A stretch of DNA of 64,000 nucleotides from Hyphomicrobiales bacterium (GTDB lineage: Bacteria > Pseudomonadota > Alphaproteobacteria > Rhizobiales > RI-29): NCBI GenBank assembly GCA_016125495.1, contig WGLQ01000007.1, positions 248,001-312,000 on the forward strand, in the 5' to 3' direction. Below, piece after piece: positions 43,648 to 52,481 of the stretch (positions within the stretch are counted from its first letter, which is position 1; every line of letters starts with the position of its first letter). Position numbers and translations under genes: made by a program. The notes beneath the pieces are model-generated. The model searched no databases, was not told where the DNA came from, and saw only the letters and a program-made list of their open reading frames with translations.

Positions 43648-44472
43648 TCATCGAGGATTGGTTTTCTCCACTCCGGGCTCCGGGTCGGCGGCGGCCCGCG
43701 AACTGCCGCCCTCGAGACCGACCACGACCCCGGCCTGGAGGACGAAGCCGACGAGTTGCCCGAGTTCGCTTGCTTGCGCGATGCCGGCCCGCCCAGCCGC
43801 TGCATCGAGCGTTGCCCCCTCGACCAGCGCCGCGATGAACTCGAACGCCGTGGGGGCCAGCCGTATCACCTCGACATCGAGACGCGGGCGAATGACCATT
43901 CCGACTTCACCATGCCAGGAAATGGCCTCGAGCGCACCCCTGACATCGCACGTCTTGTGCGCCTTCCAGATCGACAGGACCGGCCATTCCGACTTGATGA
44001 GGCGGAGGGAGGGATGCATGCACAGCGCCGCCCGGGTCAGCAGCTCCGGATCGCATGCACCGAGTTCGGCGACTCCGATCGGTGCCGCGTCAGCGGCATG
44101 ATAAGCCTCCCCGATCCGCCACTCGAGTTCCGCCACAGCGGCGAGGAACGGCAACTTCTCGGCTCCCGGCAGCCCCGCGAGGAAGCTCGGAAAACCGCGA
44201 CCGTAGTGCAGGAGGACCGGGCTCTGCGGAATGTGTTCGGCAACGAAGGCCCGTGCGGCGGCGGCAAAAAATCGATCCCCCACCAATTGCGCCGACACTT
44301 CGAAGCGGGCTGCGAGCGCATCGACGAGGCCGACGGCGTGGTTGTTGCGATAGACAGCAAAACGCTTGTCCGCCCGGCGCCCGCCACGTGTCGCGGCGAC
44401 ACTCCCCGGCACACCGGCCGCCGGATCGCGCACCGCGCGCCCAAAGTGAGCCTGCTCATCAAGCCACGGCAT
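43648..44472 (-). CDS. bufC: DUF2063 partner protein of the DUF692 enzyme (BufC/HvfC-like)
   Basis: A 274-residue protein of the HvfC/DUF2063 family. The N-terminal part has [21 protein letters not shown] and [21 protein letters not shown], the usual DUF2063 hallmark; the C-terminal part is a winged-helix-like domain. These proteins bind the precursor leader and present it to the DUF692 enzyme. It overlaps that enzyme gene by 14 bases. Confidence 0.88.
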   Translation of the reverse strand: MPWLDEQAHFGRAVRDPAAGVPGSVAATRGGRRADKRFAVYRNNHAVGLVDALAARFEVSAQLVGDRFFAAAARAFVAEHIPQSPVLLHYGRGFPSFLAGLPGAEKLPFLAAVAELEWRIGEAYHAADAAPIGVAELGACDPELLTRAALCMHPSLRLIKSEWPVLSIWKAHKTCDVRGALEAISWHGEVGMVIRPRLDVEVIRLAPTAFEFIAALVEGATLDAAAGRAGIAQASELGQLVGFVLQAGVVVGLEGGSSRAAADPEPGVEKTNPR

Positions 44473-45382
44473 CGAGCGTCTCCGATGCAGGTGCGGCGCG
44501 TTCTCGCATCACCGCTTCGGCCGTGCGCGCCTCGCTGAAAAGCACCTCCCAGGAGGGAATCTCCTCGTCCCACTCGATCAATGTCGGGACCGGGCCCATG
44601 CGCGTGACGACGCCGCCATAAAGCTCCCAGACGGCGTCGATCACACTGCGGTCGTGCGAATCGATCAGCAGCCGCGCGCCGTCGTCGTCGACATCCTCGG
44701 CATGTCCCGCGAGATGGACCTCCCCGACATGCGCGAGCGGGAAGCGCTCGAGATAGGCCTGTGGGTCGATGCCCCGGTTCGTCGAGGAGACGAAAACGTT
44801 GCTGACGTCGAGCAGGAGGCCGCAGCCCGTGCGCCGCACAACCTCCTCGAGGAAGTCGATCTCGTCCATGTCGCTCTCGCGGAACGCGACATAGGTCGAG
44901 GGGTTCTCGAGCAGCATGCGCACACCGGTGACATCCTGCACCTCGTCGATGTGGCGACAGACGATGGCGAGCGTCTCCTCGGTATAGGGCAGGGGGAGAA
45001 GATCGTTCATGAAGCCGGTGTCGTGCGTCGACCAGGCCAGGTGCTCCGAGAGCTGCGCCGGCCGATACCGCGCGATGAGGGTCTTCAACCTTGCCAGGTG
45101 GTCGCGGTCGAGATCGCGCGCGCCACCGATGGAAAGTCCCACTCCGTGCAGCGAAAGACTGTAGCGCTCGCGCACGCGCGAGAGGAAATGGTGCGGTGGC
45201 CCGCCATCGCCCATGTAGTTCTCGGGATGCACCTCGAAAAAGCCGACGTCGGGCGCCCCGGCAAGGATGATCTCGTAGTGGTCCGGCTTGAGGCTGACAC
45301 CCGCACGGGCTGGCAGAGAGTATCGATCCCCACCCTCCCTCTTGCGTGAATTCCTCGCATCATTCCTTTCCGGAGCCTTCAT
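44459..45382 (-). CDS. bufB: DUF692 multinuclear non-heme iron oxygenase (BufB/MbnB-like)
   Basis: A 307-residue TIM-barrel enzyme that, in this family, modifies cysteines of a small precursor, e.g. to thiooxazole or oxazolone-type groups. Likely iron ligands are visible along the barrel: EVHPENY (50-56), [11 protein letters not shown] (His79), SEHLAW (113), LLENPSTYV (159), [12 protein letters not shown] (Asp192), [11 protein letters not shown] (His223, His227), DSHDRSV and [11 protein letters not shown]. The ATG at 45382 has an AGGAA site. It lies between the DUF2282 precursor and DUF2063 genes. Confidence 0.92.
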   Translation of the reverse strand: MKAPERNDARNSRKREGGDRYSLPARAGVSLKPDHYEIILAGAPDVGFFEVHPENYMGDGGPPHHFLSRVRERYSLSLHGVGLSIGGARDLDRDHLARLKTLIARYRPAQLSEHLAWSTHDTGFMNDLLPLPYTEETLAIVCRHIDEVQDVTGVRMLLENPSTYVAFRESDMDEIDFLEEVVRRTGCGLLLDVSNVFVSSTNRGIDPQAYLERFPLAHVGEVHLAGHAEDVDDDGARLLIDSHDRSVIDAVWELYGGVVTRMGPVPTLIEWDEEIPSWEVLFSEARTAEAVMRERAAPASETLDAVA

Positions 45383-45515
45383 CCGAATTCCTTTCCACGC
45401 CCATCTCGACTGCCGGACTGACGGATATCCCATTGGGAAAAATCATCAATCGCAAACGACGACACCGCAGCAAACCGCTTCGGGCCCGCTGCGGTGCCAC
45501 GAGGATGTCGGGGCC

Positions 45516-45824
45516 TCAGGCCTTCGGCAGATCGCGGTCGAGTTCGGTCAGGCTGCCCTTGCGGCCATCCGGCAGAACCTTGTCCCAGGCGAGACCTTCG
45601 CAGGAGCCGGCCGGAACGATCGTCCAGGCGTTGCCCTGGTAGTCGACCTTCGAGGTGCCCGCGCACGTCGTGCCGGCGCCGGCCTTGCAGTCGTTCTTTC
45701 CGGCGAGTGCGATGCCATAGCACTTTTCGCCGTCGGCGGCCGTCGAGGGCGTGGATGCGAAACAGGTCGCAGCGACCGCGAGGGCACCCGCCACGAGGGC
45801 GGCGGACGTCAGAGATCTGCTCAT
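45516..45824 (-). CDS. bufA: DUF2282 bufferin precursor peptide (BufA1-like)
   Basis: A 102-residue RiPP precursor with a cleavable signal peptide (about 1-30). The mature part has four cysteines: Cys35 in EKCYGI, Cys46 in KNDCKAG, Cys54 in TTCAGTS and Cys75 in [26 protein letters not shown] is typical of DUF2282 proteins. By the work on Caulobacter-type bufferins, the DUF692/DUF2063 pair oxidises some cysteines and the product binds copper in the periplasm. GGAGGA lies 9 bases before the ATG. First gene of the operon. Confidence 0.9.
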   Translation of the reverse strand: MSRSLTSAALVAGALAVAATCFASTPSTAADGEKCYGIALAGKNDCKAGAGTTCAGTSKVDYQGNAWTIVPAGSCEGLAWDKVLPDGRKGSLTELDRDLPKA

Positions 45825-45946
45825 TCGGATAATCCTCCATTGTGCCGGGTGATGCGCGCCACCCGCAGGAGGTATAGAAGCCCATTCCGGCGCATGCGGC
45901 AAAACACGCCCGTTCACATCGCCGTTAGCGGTTTTTGTCCGTCTCT

Positions 45947-46699
45947 TCAGCCGCCGCGAACCGCCTCGACGGCGATCTGGCGCATCAGGAGATGATCCAG
46001 TCGGCCAGCCGACAGCCGCGACAGGATGCGCGCCTTTGGCCCGGGCGGGGCAACGGGGCCGAGGCGTCGCACCGAGAGGCCAGCCTCCTCGAACATCGCC
46101 CGATAGGAGACCGGCGTGAACCAGCGCAGATGTGTGCGGTCGTGCGGCCCGCTGTCCGCGAGCCGCCATTCACCGCGCAGCAACTGCAGCACGAAGCCGT
46201 AGTGCGCCACGTTCGGCGAACTGGCGAGCATGACCCCACCCGGCCGCAGGAGCTCCGCCAGCCGCGCGACCACGCACCAAGGATCGACGAGGTGCTCGAG
46301 CACCTCCGAGAGGATGACCGCATCGAGGCTCGCCGCAGGAATGTCGATCGCCATCGTCTCGACGTTGCCGACCCGGACATCGGGAATGAAGCGGCGGGCC
46401 CGCTCGGCCGCGGCCGGATCGAGCTCGATGCCGATGTAGCTGCCGCAACGCTCCATTTCGAAGGCGATCGCTGCCGTCTCGCCGCTGCCGCAGCCGACTT
46501 CGAGGATCCGCGCCTCGGGGTTGCGCTCGAGGGCCATGATGAAGTCGCGCCGGGCGCCGACGAAGTAGGCATCGCTCTTGCCCGCATAATCCGCCGCCAG
46601 CACGTGCTCCGGGCGCTCCGCGCCAACCGGCGGACGCCCAGCCGGTCGCGATGTCGAATGTGCCTGGCGCGCGACTACACCCACGTTCCCCTGCTGCAT
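45947..46699 (-). CDS. class I SAM-dependent methyltransferase
   Basis: A 250-residue methyltransferase of the Methyltransf_11/23 kind. SAM motif I is [20 protein letters not shown] (about 63), the acidic loop is [14 protein letters not shown], and [17 protein letters not shown] is post-motif [18 protein letters not shown] and [11 protein letters not shown] resemble enzymes encoded with polysaccharide glycosyltransferases. The start at 46699 is chosen by homology span. Its substrate is unknown, and it stands between the buf operon and a divergent MBL hydrolase. Confidence 0.85.
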   Translation of the reverse strand: MQQGNVGVVARQAHSTSRPAGRPPVGAERPEHVLAADYAGKSDAYFVGARRDFIMALERNPEARILEVGCGSGETAAIAFEMERCGSYIGIELDPAAAERARRFIPDVRVGNVETMAIDIPAASLDAVILSEVLEHLVDPWCVVARLAELLRPGGVMLASSPNVAHYGFVLQLLRGEWRLADSGPHDRTHLRWFTPVSYRAMFEEAGLSVRRLGPVAPPGPKARILSRLSAGRLDHLLMRQIAVEAVRGG

Positions 46700-46948
46700 G
46701 TCCGACAGCTCCTCCGCCCGCGGATCGGGCCCCGGGAAACTATCGCGGCAGGATGAGCATTGCCTTAAGGCGACTGCGGGCCGCCTGCCGCCCAACGACC
46801 ATCGCGGTGAAGCGAAGTTGGCCTGTCATACATTCGTGTTTCGTTATATGTTGGGCTGGAGACCGCCCGGCGGGCCCAATCCATGCCGCCAGCCTCGCCC
46901 GCGAGGATGGCGCCGTGGCTCGCATCAATTCGATCAGGGGGAACCCCA

Positions 46949-47914
46949 ATGCCGCAGGCACCGTTGACCGATAATCCTCTCGCAGCGGAATTGGCGACAC
47001 CGTCGCGCCGCGCGCTGATCCGACTCGCCGCCGGCGCCATCACCGTGGCCGCAATCGGTCTTCCTGCCGCGCCCGTCCATGCGGCAACCGTCGCCCTCGC
47101 CGACGGCAGCCTCGAAATCGTCTCGGACGGCGGCCTGACGCTGCCGTTGCGCTTCGTTCTGCCCGACGTGCCGATCGAGGAACTGAATGCCTTCCTCACG
47201 GCCAACGGCCAGTCGACGGAGGCCTTCACCGCCGCCTGCAACCTGCCCGTGCTGCGCCGTGGCGAGACGCTGGCCGTGTTCGACGCGGGGGCCGGGAGCA
47301 ACTTCATGGCCTCGACCGGCCGCCTGCCCGCCAACCTCGAAGCCGCCGGCATCGACCGGGAGGCCGTCACCCACGTGCTCTTCACCCACGCTCACCCCGA
47401 CCACATCTGGGGCGCCATCGACGAGTTCGACGAACTCATGTTCCCGAATGCCGAGCACCTCATCGCGGCGGCGGAGATCGACTTCTGGCGCTCCGACCAG
47501 GCCATGGCGGCCGTTGGTGCCGACCGTGAAGTCTTCGTCGTCGGTGCCCGCGCCCGTTTCGAGGCACTCGGCGATCGCATCCGCACGGTCCAGCCCGGCG
47601 AGGAGGTCCTGCCCGGCATCATGGCCATCGACACCAGCGGTCACACGCCCGGCCACCTCTCCTACGAGCTCGCGGGCGCCAGCGGTGGCCTGGTCATCGG
47701 CGGCGACGTCTTGACGAACCCGTTCGTGTCCTTTGCCCACCCACGATGGCGCAGCGGCACCGACACCGACGCCGATGCCGGCATAGCCAGCCGCCTGGCC
47801 CTGCTCGACAAACTCTCCCTCGAAAAGGCGGCGCTGCTCGGCTTCCACCTGCCGTTCCCGGGCCTCGGACGCGTTGAAAAGAGCGCAGGCGCCTACCGCT
47901 TCGTCGTGGATTGA
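46949..47914 (+). CDS. exported MBL-fold metallohydrolase (SoxH-like context)
   Basis: A 321-residue metallo-beta-lactamase-fold protein. A twin-arginine-like leader SRRALIRLAAGAITVAAIG (about 19-37) is followed by HVLFTHAHPDHIWG (HxHxDH zinc motif, about 151-160), GHTPGHLSYEL, GGDVLTN and a final His in LLGFHLPFPG. It should bind two metals and hydrolyse an ester or thioester in the periplasm. Its position at the end of the sox region recalls the SoxH hydrolases of Paracoccus, so a part in sulfur metabolism is possible but not proven. AGGGGGA precedes the ATG. Confidence 0.82.
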   Translation: MPQAPLTDNPLAAELATPSRRALIRLAAGAITVAAIGLPAAPVHAATVALADGSLEIVSDGGLTLPLRFVLPDVPIEELNAFLTANGQSTEAFTAACNLPVLRRGETLAVFDAGAGSNFMASTGRLPANLEAAGIDREAVTHVLFTHAHPDHIWGAIDEFDELMFPNAEHLIAAAEIDFWRSDQAMAAVGADREVFVVGARARFEALGDRIRTVQPGEEVLPGIMAIDTSGHTPGHLSYELAGASGGLVIGGDVLTNPFVSFAHPRWRSGTDTDADAGIASRLALLDKLSLEKAALLGFHLPFPGLGRVEKSAGAYRFVVD

Positions 47915-47970
47915 GCCCAGCCGGCGCGGGGACTTCCGGCCGAACGGTCATCGAAGGACCCGCCGCGGGC

Positions 47971-49068
47971 TCACTCGCCCGCCTGCGGCTCGCGTCGGCG
48001 CGTCGCGGCGAAGGCCTGGAACACCGAGCCTTCGATCAGCATCGCCAGCCCCATTCGCGCCCCGATGATGAACCCCGCGAGCGCGATCGGCGCCGAAATC
48101 GCGAGCACGGTGAAGCCGGTGACCCCCTGCCCGATGGTGCAACCGAGCGCCAGCACGCCGCCCGCCCCCATCAGGCTCGCCCCGACCAGATGCCGCCCGA
48201 GTTCGCGCGCATCGTCGCACGCTTCCCAGCGCACGTCGTCCCATCTGACCGCCGCGATCGCCGCCCCGACCACCACGCCGAGCGCCAACCCGGCGGCATA
48301 ACCCGGCGCCCGCCCGATCGTCAGAGCGAGGCTCATCACGAGTTCGCCGAAGGGCGCGATGAAGGAGGCCGACTCCATCGGCTGTGGATGCATCGAACGA
48401 TCGGCGAGGAACGTCGTGATCCACCAACCCGCGGCGACGGCGAACCCGATGACCAGCGAGGCCGCGAGCAGTCTCGGCTGCTCCCTCAAAGCCCGCCCCG
48501 ACAAAGCCCAGACCGCAACCGCCGCCGCGATCACGAGCCCGACGACCAGCCCGCCCGTCCGCCCCACGACCGGCTCGAGCCAGTCCACGAGCCCGCCCAT
48601 GCCACCGCCGGTGATCGCCAATGGCTCGAACAGCGCCAAACGCATGTTGGCGAGCGCCCCGAACTGCATGGACAGCCCGGCGAGAGCGATGATCACGATC
48701 ACCACCAGATGCCGCAGACTGCCGCCGCCGAGCTGCACCGCCGCCCCGAAGCCGCAAGTCCCGACCAACGCCATGCCGAAGCCGAATGCCGTTGCCCCGA
48801 CGAGGACGGCAATGGGATTGAACGGCGCCGACGCGAAATGCGTGCTGGTGATATCGATGACACCGGACAGCGCGAGCGCCATCGTCGCCAGCGTCGCCGT
48901 CGCGGTCAGCAGCGCCCAACCCCTTAGGCCACCGCTGTCGCCCCCATACCAGTAGCGCTCGATCGCGGCGAGCGTGCAGAATCGTGCCGAGCGCGCGGCA
49001 AAGCCGATGATGGCACCGACCGCGAGGCCGGAAAGCGGCAGCAGCAGGGGTTCATCGAGTGCGATCAT
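47971..49068 (-). CDS. soxT: YeeE/YedE-family thiosulfate transporter (SoxT)
   Basis: A 365-residue inner-membrane protein with about ten TM helices. Conserved cysteines typical of thiosulfate-conducting YeeE proteins are at Cys31 in ARSARFCTLA, in LVGTCGFGAAVQLGGGSLR and in LALGCTIGQGVTGF; the two repeats with G-rich loops show the internal duplication. The start at 49068 follows GAGGG. It forms a unit with the ArsR-type regulator and soxS on the minus strand, an arrangement consistent with SoxT in other sox loci. Confidence 0.88.
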   Translation of the reverse strand: MIALDEPLLLPLSGLAVGAIIGFAARSARFCTLAAIERYWYGGDSGGLRGWALLTATATLATMALALSGVIDITSTHFASAPFNPIAVLVGATAFGFGMALVGTCGFGAAVQLGGGSLRHLVVIVIIALAGLSMQFGALANMRLALFEPLAITGGGMGGLVDWLEPVVGRTGGLVVGLVIAAAVAVWALSGRALREQPRLLAASLVIGFAVAAGWWITTFLADRSMHPQPMESASFIAPFGELVMSLALTIGRAPGYAAGLALGVVVGAAIAAVRWDDVRWEACDDARELGRHLVGASLMGAGGVLALGCTIGQGVTGFTVLAISAPIALAGFIIGARMGLAMLIEGSVFQAFAATRRREPQAGE

Positions 49069-49200
49069 GTCGTGCCCTCGGACAGCCCGCCACGCTGCAC
49101 GACGCAGCGGTGCGTGCAGGGTGCCCAATGTGCAACCGAGGCTATCGCCGCCATGGCTGCTGGCGCAACGGATTTCGTCAGATCGCCCGGTACTGGACGC

Positions 49201-49569
49201 TCATTCGCCCTTGCCGCCGCCGTCCTTCACGTTCTTGCAGAAGAGATCGTGCAGCGCTTGGATGATCCCGGAGATCTCGTCGTCGGCGATCGCATAATAG
49301 ATCATCCGCCCGTCTCGGCGCGTCGTCACCAATCCGTCGACCCTGAGCCGCGCGAGCTGCTGGGAGACCGTTGGCTGCGGCAGGTCGATCATCGCCTCGA
49401 TGTCGCTCACAGAGCGCTCCCCACCGCTCAGGATGCAGAGGATCATCAGCCGGCTTTCATGGGCCAGCGCCTTGAGGATGTCGCTCGTGCGCCGTGCATG
49501 CTGCGCGAGCGTCGCCATGTCGATGCCGTCGGCCGGGTTGGCCAGCCTGAGCGGCTGCTGATCGTTCAT
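49201..49569 (-). CDS. soxR: ArsR-family repressor of the sox genes (SoxR/SqrR/BigR type)
   Basis: A 122-residue winged-helix protein. The recognition region is SVSDIEAMIDLPQPTVSQQL with the wing at TTRRDGRMIYYAIAD. Cys45 (in RLMILCILSGG) and Cys111 (in LHDLFCKN) are 66 residues apart, the same spacing as the persulfide-forming pair in SqrR and BigR, so it probably lets go of DNA on tetrasulfide bridge formation. It lies between soxS and soxT, opposite the soxVW-to-soxF genes, fitting a local thiosulfate/sulfide-responsive repressor. Confidence 0.9.
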   Translation of the reverse strand: MNDQQPLRLANPADGIDMATLAQHARRTSDILKALAHESRLMILCILSGGERSVSDIEAMIDLPQPTVSQQLARLRVDGLVTTRRDGRMIYYAIADDEISGIIQALHDLFCKNVKDGGGKGE

Positions 49570-49663
49570 TGATCGTCGTCCGGTGCTGTGTTCAGCGTTG
49601 CAGTCGTCACGCTCGGAACGCATTCGGCAGCGCGAAAGCGCCGGCAAATCGGGGCATTCTAAC

Positions 49664-49682
49664 GCGGTTCACGAGGAACCGC
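49664..49682. repeat. perfect hairpin between soxS and soxR
   Basis: GCGGTTC (49664-49670) and GAACCGC (49676-49682) form a 7-bp stem with a 5-base loop in the 150-base gap. No T-run follows on either strand, so it is not a standard terminator; it may be an operator half or an mRNA-processing structure. Confidence 0.45.
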
Positions 49683-49719
49683 GAGCTTACCCCGGATATC
49701 GGTTTTTCGCTTGCGCTAT

Positions 49720-50121
49720 TCACCCACCCTCCTTGGCCATCCGCTGCATCAGCTCGCCGAGCAACTCCCAAAAGAAGCTTTCCCCGGGATAGCCGCGAAT
49801 GCGGCCGACTTCCCTCCCCTCGTCCATCAGTATGAAGGTCGGCGTGAACCGCTCCTTGGCGACCCCCGCGAGATCGTCCGGCCAGGGCAGAGCAAGGTCC
49901 ACCCGGCGCAGCGGGGCGAGCGCACCCTCGCTGGTGCGCGGATAGATCGGACCGATCTCGGCATGCCAGCGAAGACACCAGCCGCACCCATAGGACTCGA
50001 GCATCACCAGCTCCGCCGCACGCGCCGACGCCGGCATCGCAACCGCCGCCGACAGCATGCAGATCAGCGCGGCGCCGATCCGCACGGCTTGCCAGCGACC
50101 GACCACGCCGAACCGCCTCAT
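49720..50121 (-). CDS. soxS: thioredoxin-like SoxS
   Basis: A 133-residue exported thioredoxin-like protein. Signal segment VRIGAALICMLSAAVAMPASA, then LVMLESYGCGWCLRWHAEIG with CGWC as redox motif (about residue 50), and RFTPTFILMDEGREVGRIRG holding the cis-Pro. SoxS from Paracoccus keeps SoxY active by reduction. GGAGG sits just before the ATG at 50121, which gives the natural start; an upstream in-frame extension is not needed. First gene of the minus-strand sox unit. Confidence 0.85.
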   Translation of the reverse strand: MRRFGVVGRWQAVRIGAALICMLSAAVAMPASARAAELVMLESYGCGWCLRWHAEIGPIYPRTSEGALAPLRRVDLALPWPDDLAGVAKERFTPTFILMDEGREVGRIRGYPGESFFWELLGELMQRMAKEGG

Positions 50122-50187
50122 GGAGCCTCCATCCGTCTCCCCCGCTCCCGATCGATCGTCGACGATCCGGGCAACGGGTGTTGCGAC

Positions 50188-50209
50188 ACACATCCACATA
50201 TGCGCATAT
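50188..50209. promoter_or_regulatory. candidate SoxR operator in the soxS / soxV divergent promoter
   Basis: ACACATCCACATA (50188-50200) runs into the perfect 12-bp palindrome ATATGCGCATAT (50198-50209), in an AT-rich island between the divergent starts at 50121 and 50296. The 13-base part recurs with one mismatch before soxY (51809-51821). An ArsR-type repressor is encoded next door. The role is inferred. Confidence 0.55.
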
Positions 50210-50295
50210 TACCATATAGGCGCCACGCCATCACGCTTCAAACGGCCCGGCGTCGCGGCGCTCTTCAATCGGCCGCACAATACCGGAACCGATCG

Positions 50296-51027
50296 ATGGA
50301 CGCGACATTCGGAGCTGCCTTCATCGCCGGACTGCTGTCCTTCGTCTCGCCGTGCGTGCTTCCCATCGTTCCCCCGTATCTGGCCTTCCTTGCCGGGCTC
50401 TCGGCCGAAGAGATGACGGGACCGGGCTCCTCGTCGGGGCCCAGCCGGCGGATCATGGGCGCGGCCATCGCCTTCGTGCTCGGCTTCACCACGGTGTTCG
50501 TCCTGCTGGGCGCGACCGCGAGCGCACTCGGCCAGGCGCTCGTCGATCACATGGATACGCTCGCCGTCATCGCCGGAGCCATAATCCTGCTGTTCGGCCT
50601 TCATTTTCTCGGCCTCCTGCGCATCGGCCTCTTCTACCGCGAGGCCCGGGTGCACATTGCCCGCAAGCCCCCGGGGCTCATCGGTGCCTATCTCATCGGG
50701 CTTGCCTTCGCCTTCGGCTGGACGCCCTGCGCCGGCCCGGTTCTCGCCGCCATCGTCTTCGTGGCGGGGGCCGAGGAGACAGCCCTGCGCGGCGCGGCGC
50801 TGCTAGCGACCTATTCGCTCGGCATCGGCATTCCCTTCCTCGTCGCCGCCGCGTTCACGGGCCCCTTCATGCGCTGGTCGAAGGGTATGCGCCGCCATCT
50901 CGGCACCATCGAGAAGGTGAGCGGCGCGCTCCTGGTGGTAACCGGGCTCCTGTTCATGACTGGCCAGATGAAGACGATTGCCTACTGGTTGCTCGAGGCC
51001 TTCCCCGGCCTCGGTACATTCGGATGA
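50296..51027 (+). CDS. soxV: CcdA-type thiol-disulfide membrane transporter SoxV
   Basis: A 243-residue DsbD/CcdA-family protein with six TM helices. The reactive cysteines lie in FVSPCVLPIVPPYLAFLAG (helix 1) and FAFGWTPCAGPVLAAIVF (helix 4). SoxV carries electrons from cytoplasmic thioredoxin to SoxW in the periplasm and is needed for Sox activity. The ATG at 50296 gives the normal short N-terminus. soxW follows after 68 bases. Confidence 0.92.
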   Translation: MDATFGAAFIAGLLSFVSPCVLPIVPPYLAFLAGLSAEEMTGPGSSSGPSRRIMGAAIAFVLGFTTVFVLLGATASALGQALVDHMDTLAVIAGAIILLFGLHFLGLLRIGLFYREARVHIARKPPGLIGAYLIGLAFAFGWTPCAGPVLAAIVFVAGAEETALRGAALLATYSLGIGIPFLVAAAFTGPFMRWSKGMRRHLGTIEKVSGALLVVTGLLFMTGQMKTIAYWLLEAFPGLGTFG

Positions 51028-51095
51028 CGGGAACGGAGTGGCGGATCGGGCCAAGCCTGCCACACCGGACCACAAGCAAGAGGAGACCGGGAGCC

Positions 51096-51731
51096 ATGCC
51101 CAAGTCCAGCATCGAGCGAGGCGTGACCGCCGCCCGCGCCATCGCCACCGCGCTCGGATTGATCGCCATTCTCGCCGCCCCGATCGCCGCGCCTGCGGCC
51201 CGAGCGAGCGAATCCACCATCGGCGAGGACGGCCTCCACAAGCAGTCCTGGTTCGCCATCACCTTCCGGGACATGAGGGAAGACATCGAGAGTGCCGCGG
51301 CCCAGGGCAAGCGCCTCGCCATCGTCTTCGAGCAGCGCGGTTGCATCTACTGCCGCAAGCTGCACGAGGAGTTGCTCGCCGACCCGGCCATTCGCGACTA
51401 CGTGCGCGACAACTTCATGATCGTGCAATATAATCTCTTCGGCGACGAGGAGGTCACCGATCTCGACGGCAAGGCGCTGACCGAAAAGACCGCGGCGCGG
51501 CGTTGGCGCGTCGTCTACACGCCGACCGTCATCTTCCTGCCCGAGACCGCCCCTGCCGAAGGCTCGCTGCTCGACGCCGCCGTCGCCACCATGCCGGGCG
51601 CCTTCGGCAAGCAGACGTTCCTGCACATGTTCCAGTGGGTGCGCGAGAGAGGCTACGAGGGCGAGGAGCACTTCCAGAAGTACCATGCCCGCAAGCTCGA
51701 GGAGCGGCCCGCGAACGGGAGCACGGATTGA
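51096..51731 (+). CDS. soxW: periplasmic thioredoxin SoxW
   Basis: The 211-residue product has a signal peptide (about 10-38) and a thioredoxin-like domain with VFEQRGCIYCRKLHEELLAD (CIYC at about 83) and the cis-Pro in VVYTPTVIFLPE. The long C-terminal helix with FLHMFQWVRERGYEGEEHFQ is characteristic of SoxW. It takes electrons from SoxV and passes them to Sox proteins. A purine-rich GGAGACCGGGAG stretch precedes the ATG. Confidence 0.9.
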   Translation: MPKSSIERGVTAARAIATALGLIAILAAPIAAPAARASESTIGEDGLHKQSWFAITFRDMREDIESAAAQGKRLAIVFEQRGCIYCRKLHEELLADPAIRDYVRDNFMIVQYNLFGDEEVTDLDGKALTEKTAARRWRVVYTPTVIFLPETAPAEGSLLDAAVATMPGAFGKQTFLHMFQWVRERGYEGEEHFQKYHARKLEERPANGSTD

Positions 51732-51808
51732 AGCTCTGCTCGCCGCGCAGCGGCACGGCGGGCACACGAGGCCGCCGACCCGAGCCCCCGAAAGGCCACG
51801 ACCGCCAT

Positions 51809-51821
51809 ACACATGCACATA
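51809..51821. promoter_or_regulatory. second copy of the sox motif upstream of soxY
   Basis: ACACATGCACATA matches 12 of 13 bases of the motif in the soxS/soxV region. It is in an AT-rich island (to about 51845) within the 273-base gap between soxW and soxY, 184 bases before the soxY start. It probably marks a second promoter, for soxYZAXBCDEF. Confidence 0.5.
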
Positions 51822-52004
51822 ATCGAATTTATCTATTGATCGGCGCTCGTCGTTGAGAGTAGCCTTGTGGGCAGGTGGCCCGACCACCGCATTGCAGAAC
51901 GCGTCATCGGCCCTGGCGGCCCACCGACAGGCGAGCATGAGCGCGGCTCGCCAGCCAGGGATGGCATGGCAGCCGCGCACGACGACAGGAGGAGGATTAT
52001 CGAG

Positions 52005-52460
52005 ATGCAGGTAACGAGACGGAGCGCCCTAAAGCTCGGAGCCGGCGCAGCTGCCCTGACGCTGATCGGCCTGCCGGGCTTCGAGGCGCTCGCCGATCAG
52101 GCGGAGGTCGACAAGCTGATCGCCGAATTCACTGGCGGCAAGAAGCCCGAATCCGGTCGCATCGCGCTGACCGCGCCCGAGATCGCCGAGAACGGTAATT
52201 CCGTTCCGGTCGCCATCGCCGTCGAGAGCCCGATGACGGCTGAATCCCATGTCGCCGCAGTCATGCTGCTCGCCGCCGGAAACCCGCGTCCGGGCGTCGC
52301 GACCTTCCATTTCTCTCCGGCAAGCGGCCAGGCCAGCGCCACGACGCGCATTCGCCTTGCAAGGACGCAAGACGTCGTCGCCATCGCAAGAATGAACGAC
52401 GGCTCGGTCTTCATCGACACCAAGAATGTGAAAGTGACCATCGGCGGCTGCGGCGGCTGA
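52005..52460 (+). CDS. soxY: thiosulfate-carrier subunit SoxY
   Basis: A 151-residue protein exported by the Tat pathway: TRRSALKLGAGAAALTLIG. It ends with VTIGGCGG, whose flexible GGCGG arm holds the cysteine to which sulfur intermediates are bound during oxidation. SoxY works as a dimer with SoxZ, shuttling the substrate between SoxXA, SoxB and SoxCD. AGGAGGAGG precedes the start at 52005. soxZ begins 21 bases later. Confidence 0.96.
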   Translation: MQVTRRSALKLGAGAAALTLIGLPGFEALADQAEVDKLIAEFTGGKKPESGRIALTAPEIAENGNSVPVAIAVESPMTAESHVAAVMLLAAGNPRPGVATFHFSPASGQASATTRIRLARTQDVVAIARMNDGSVFIDTKNVKVTIGGCGG

Positions 52461-52481
52461 TCGGCGAAGGAGGAATTCGAA

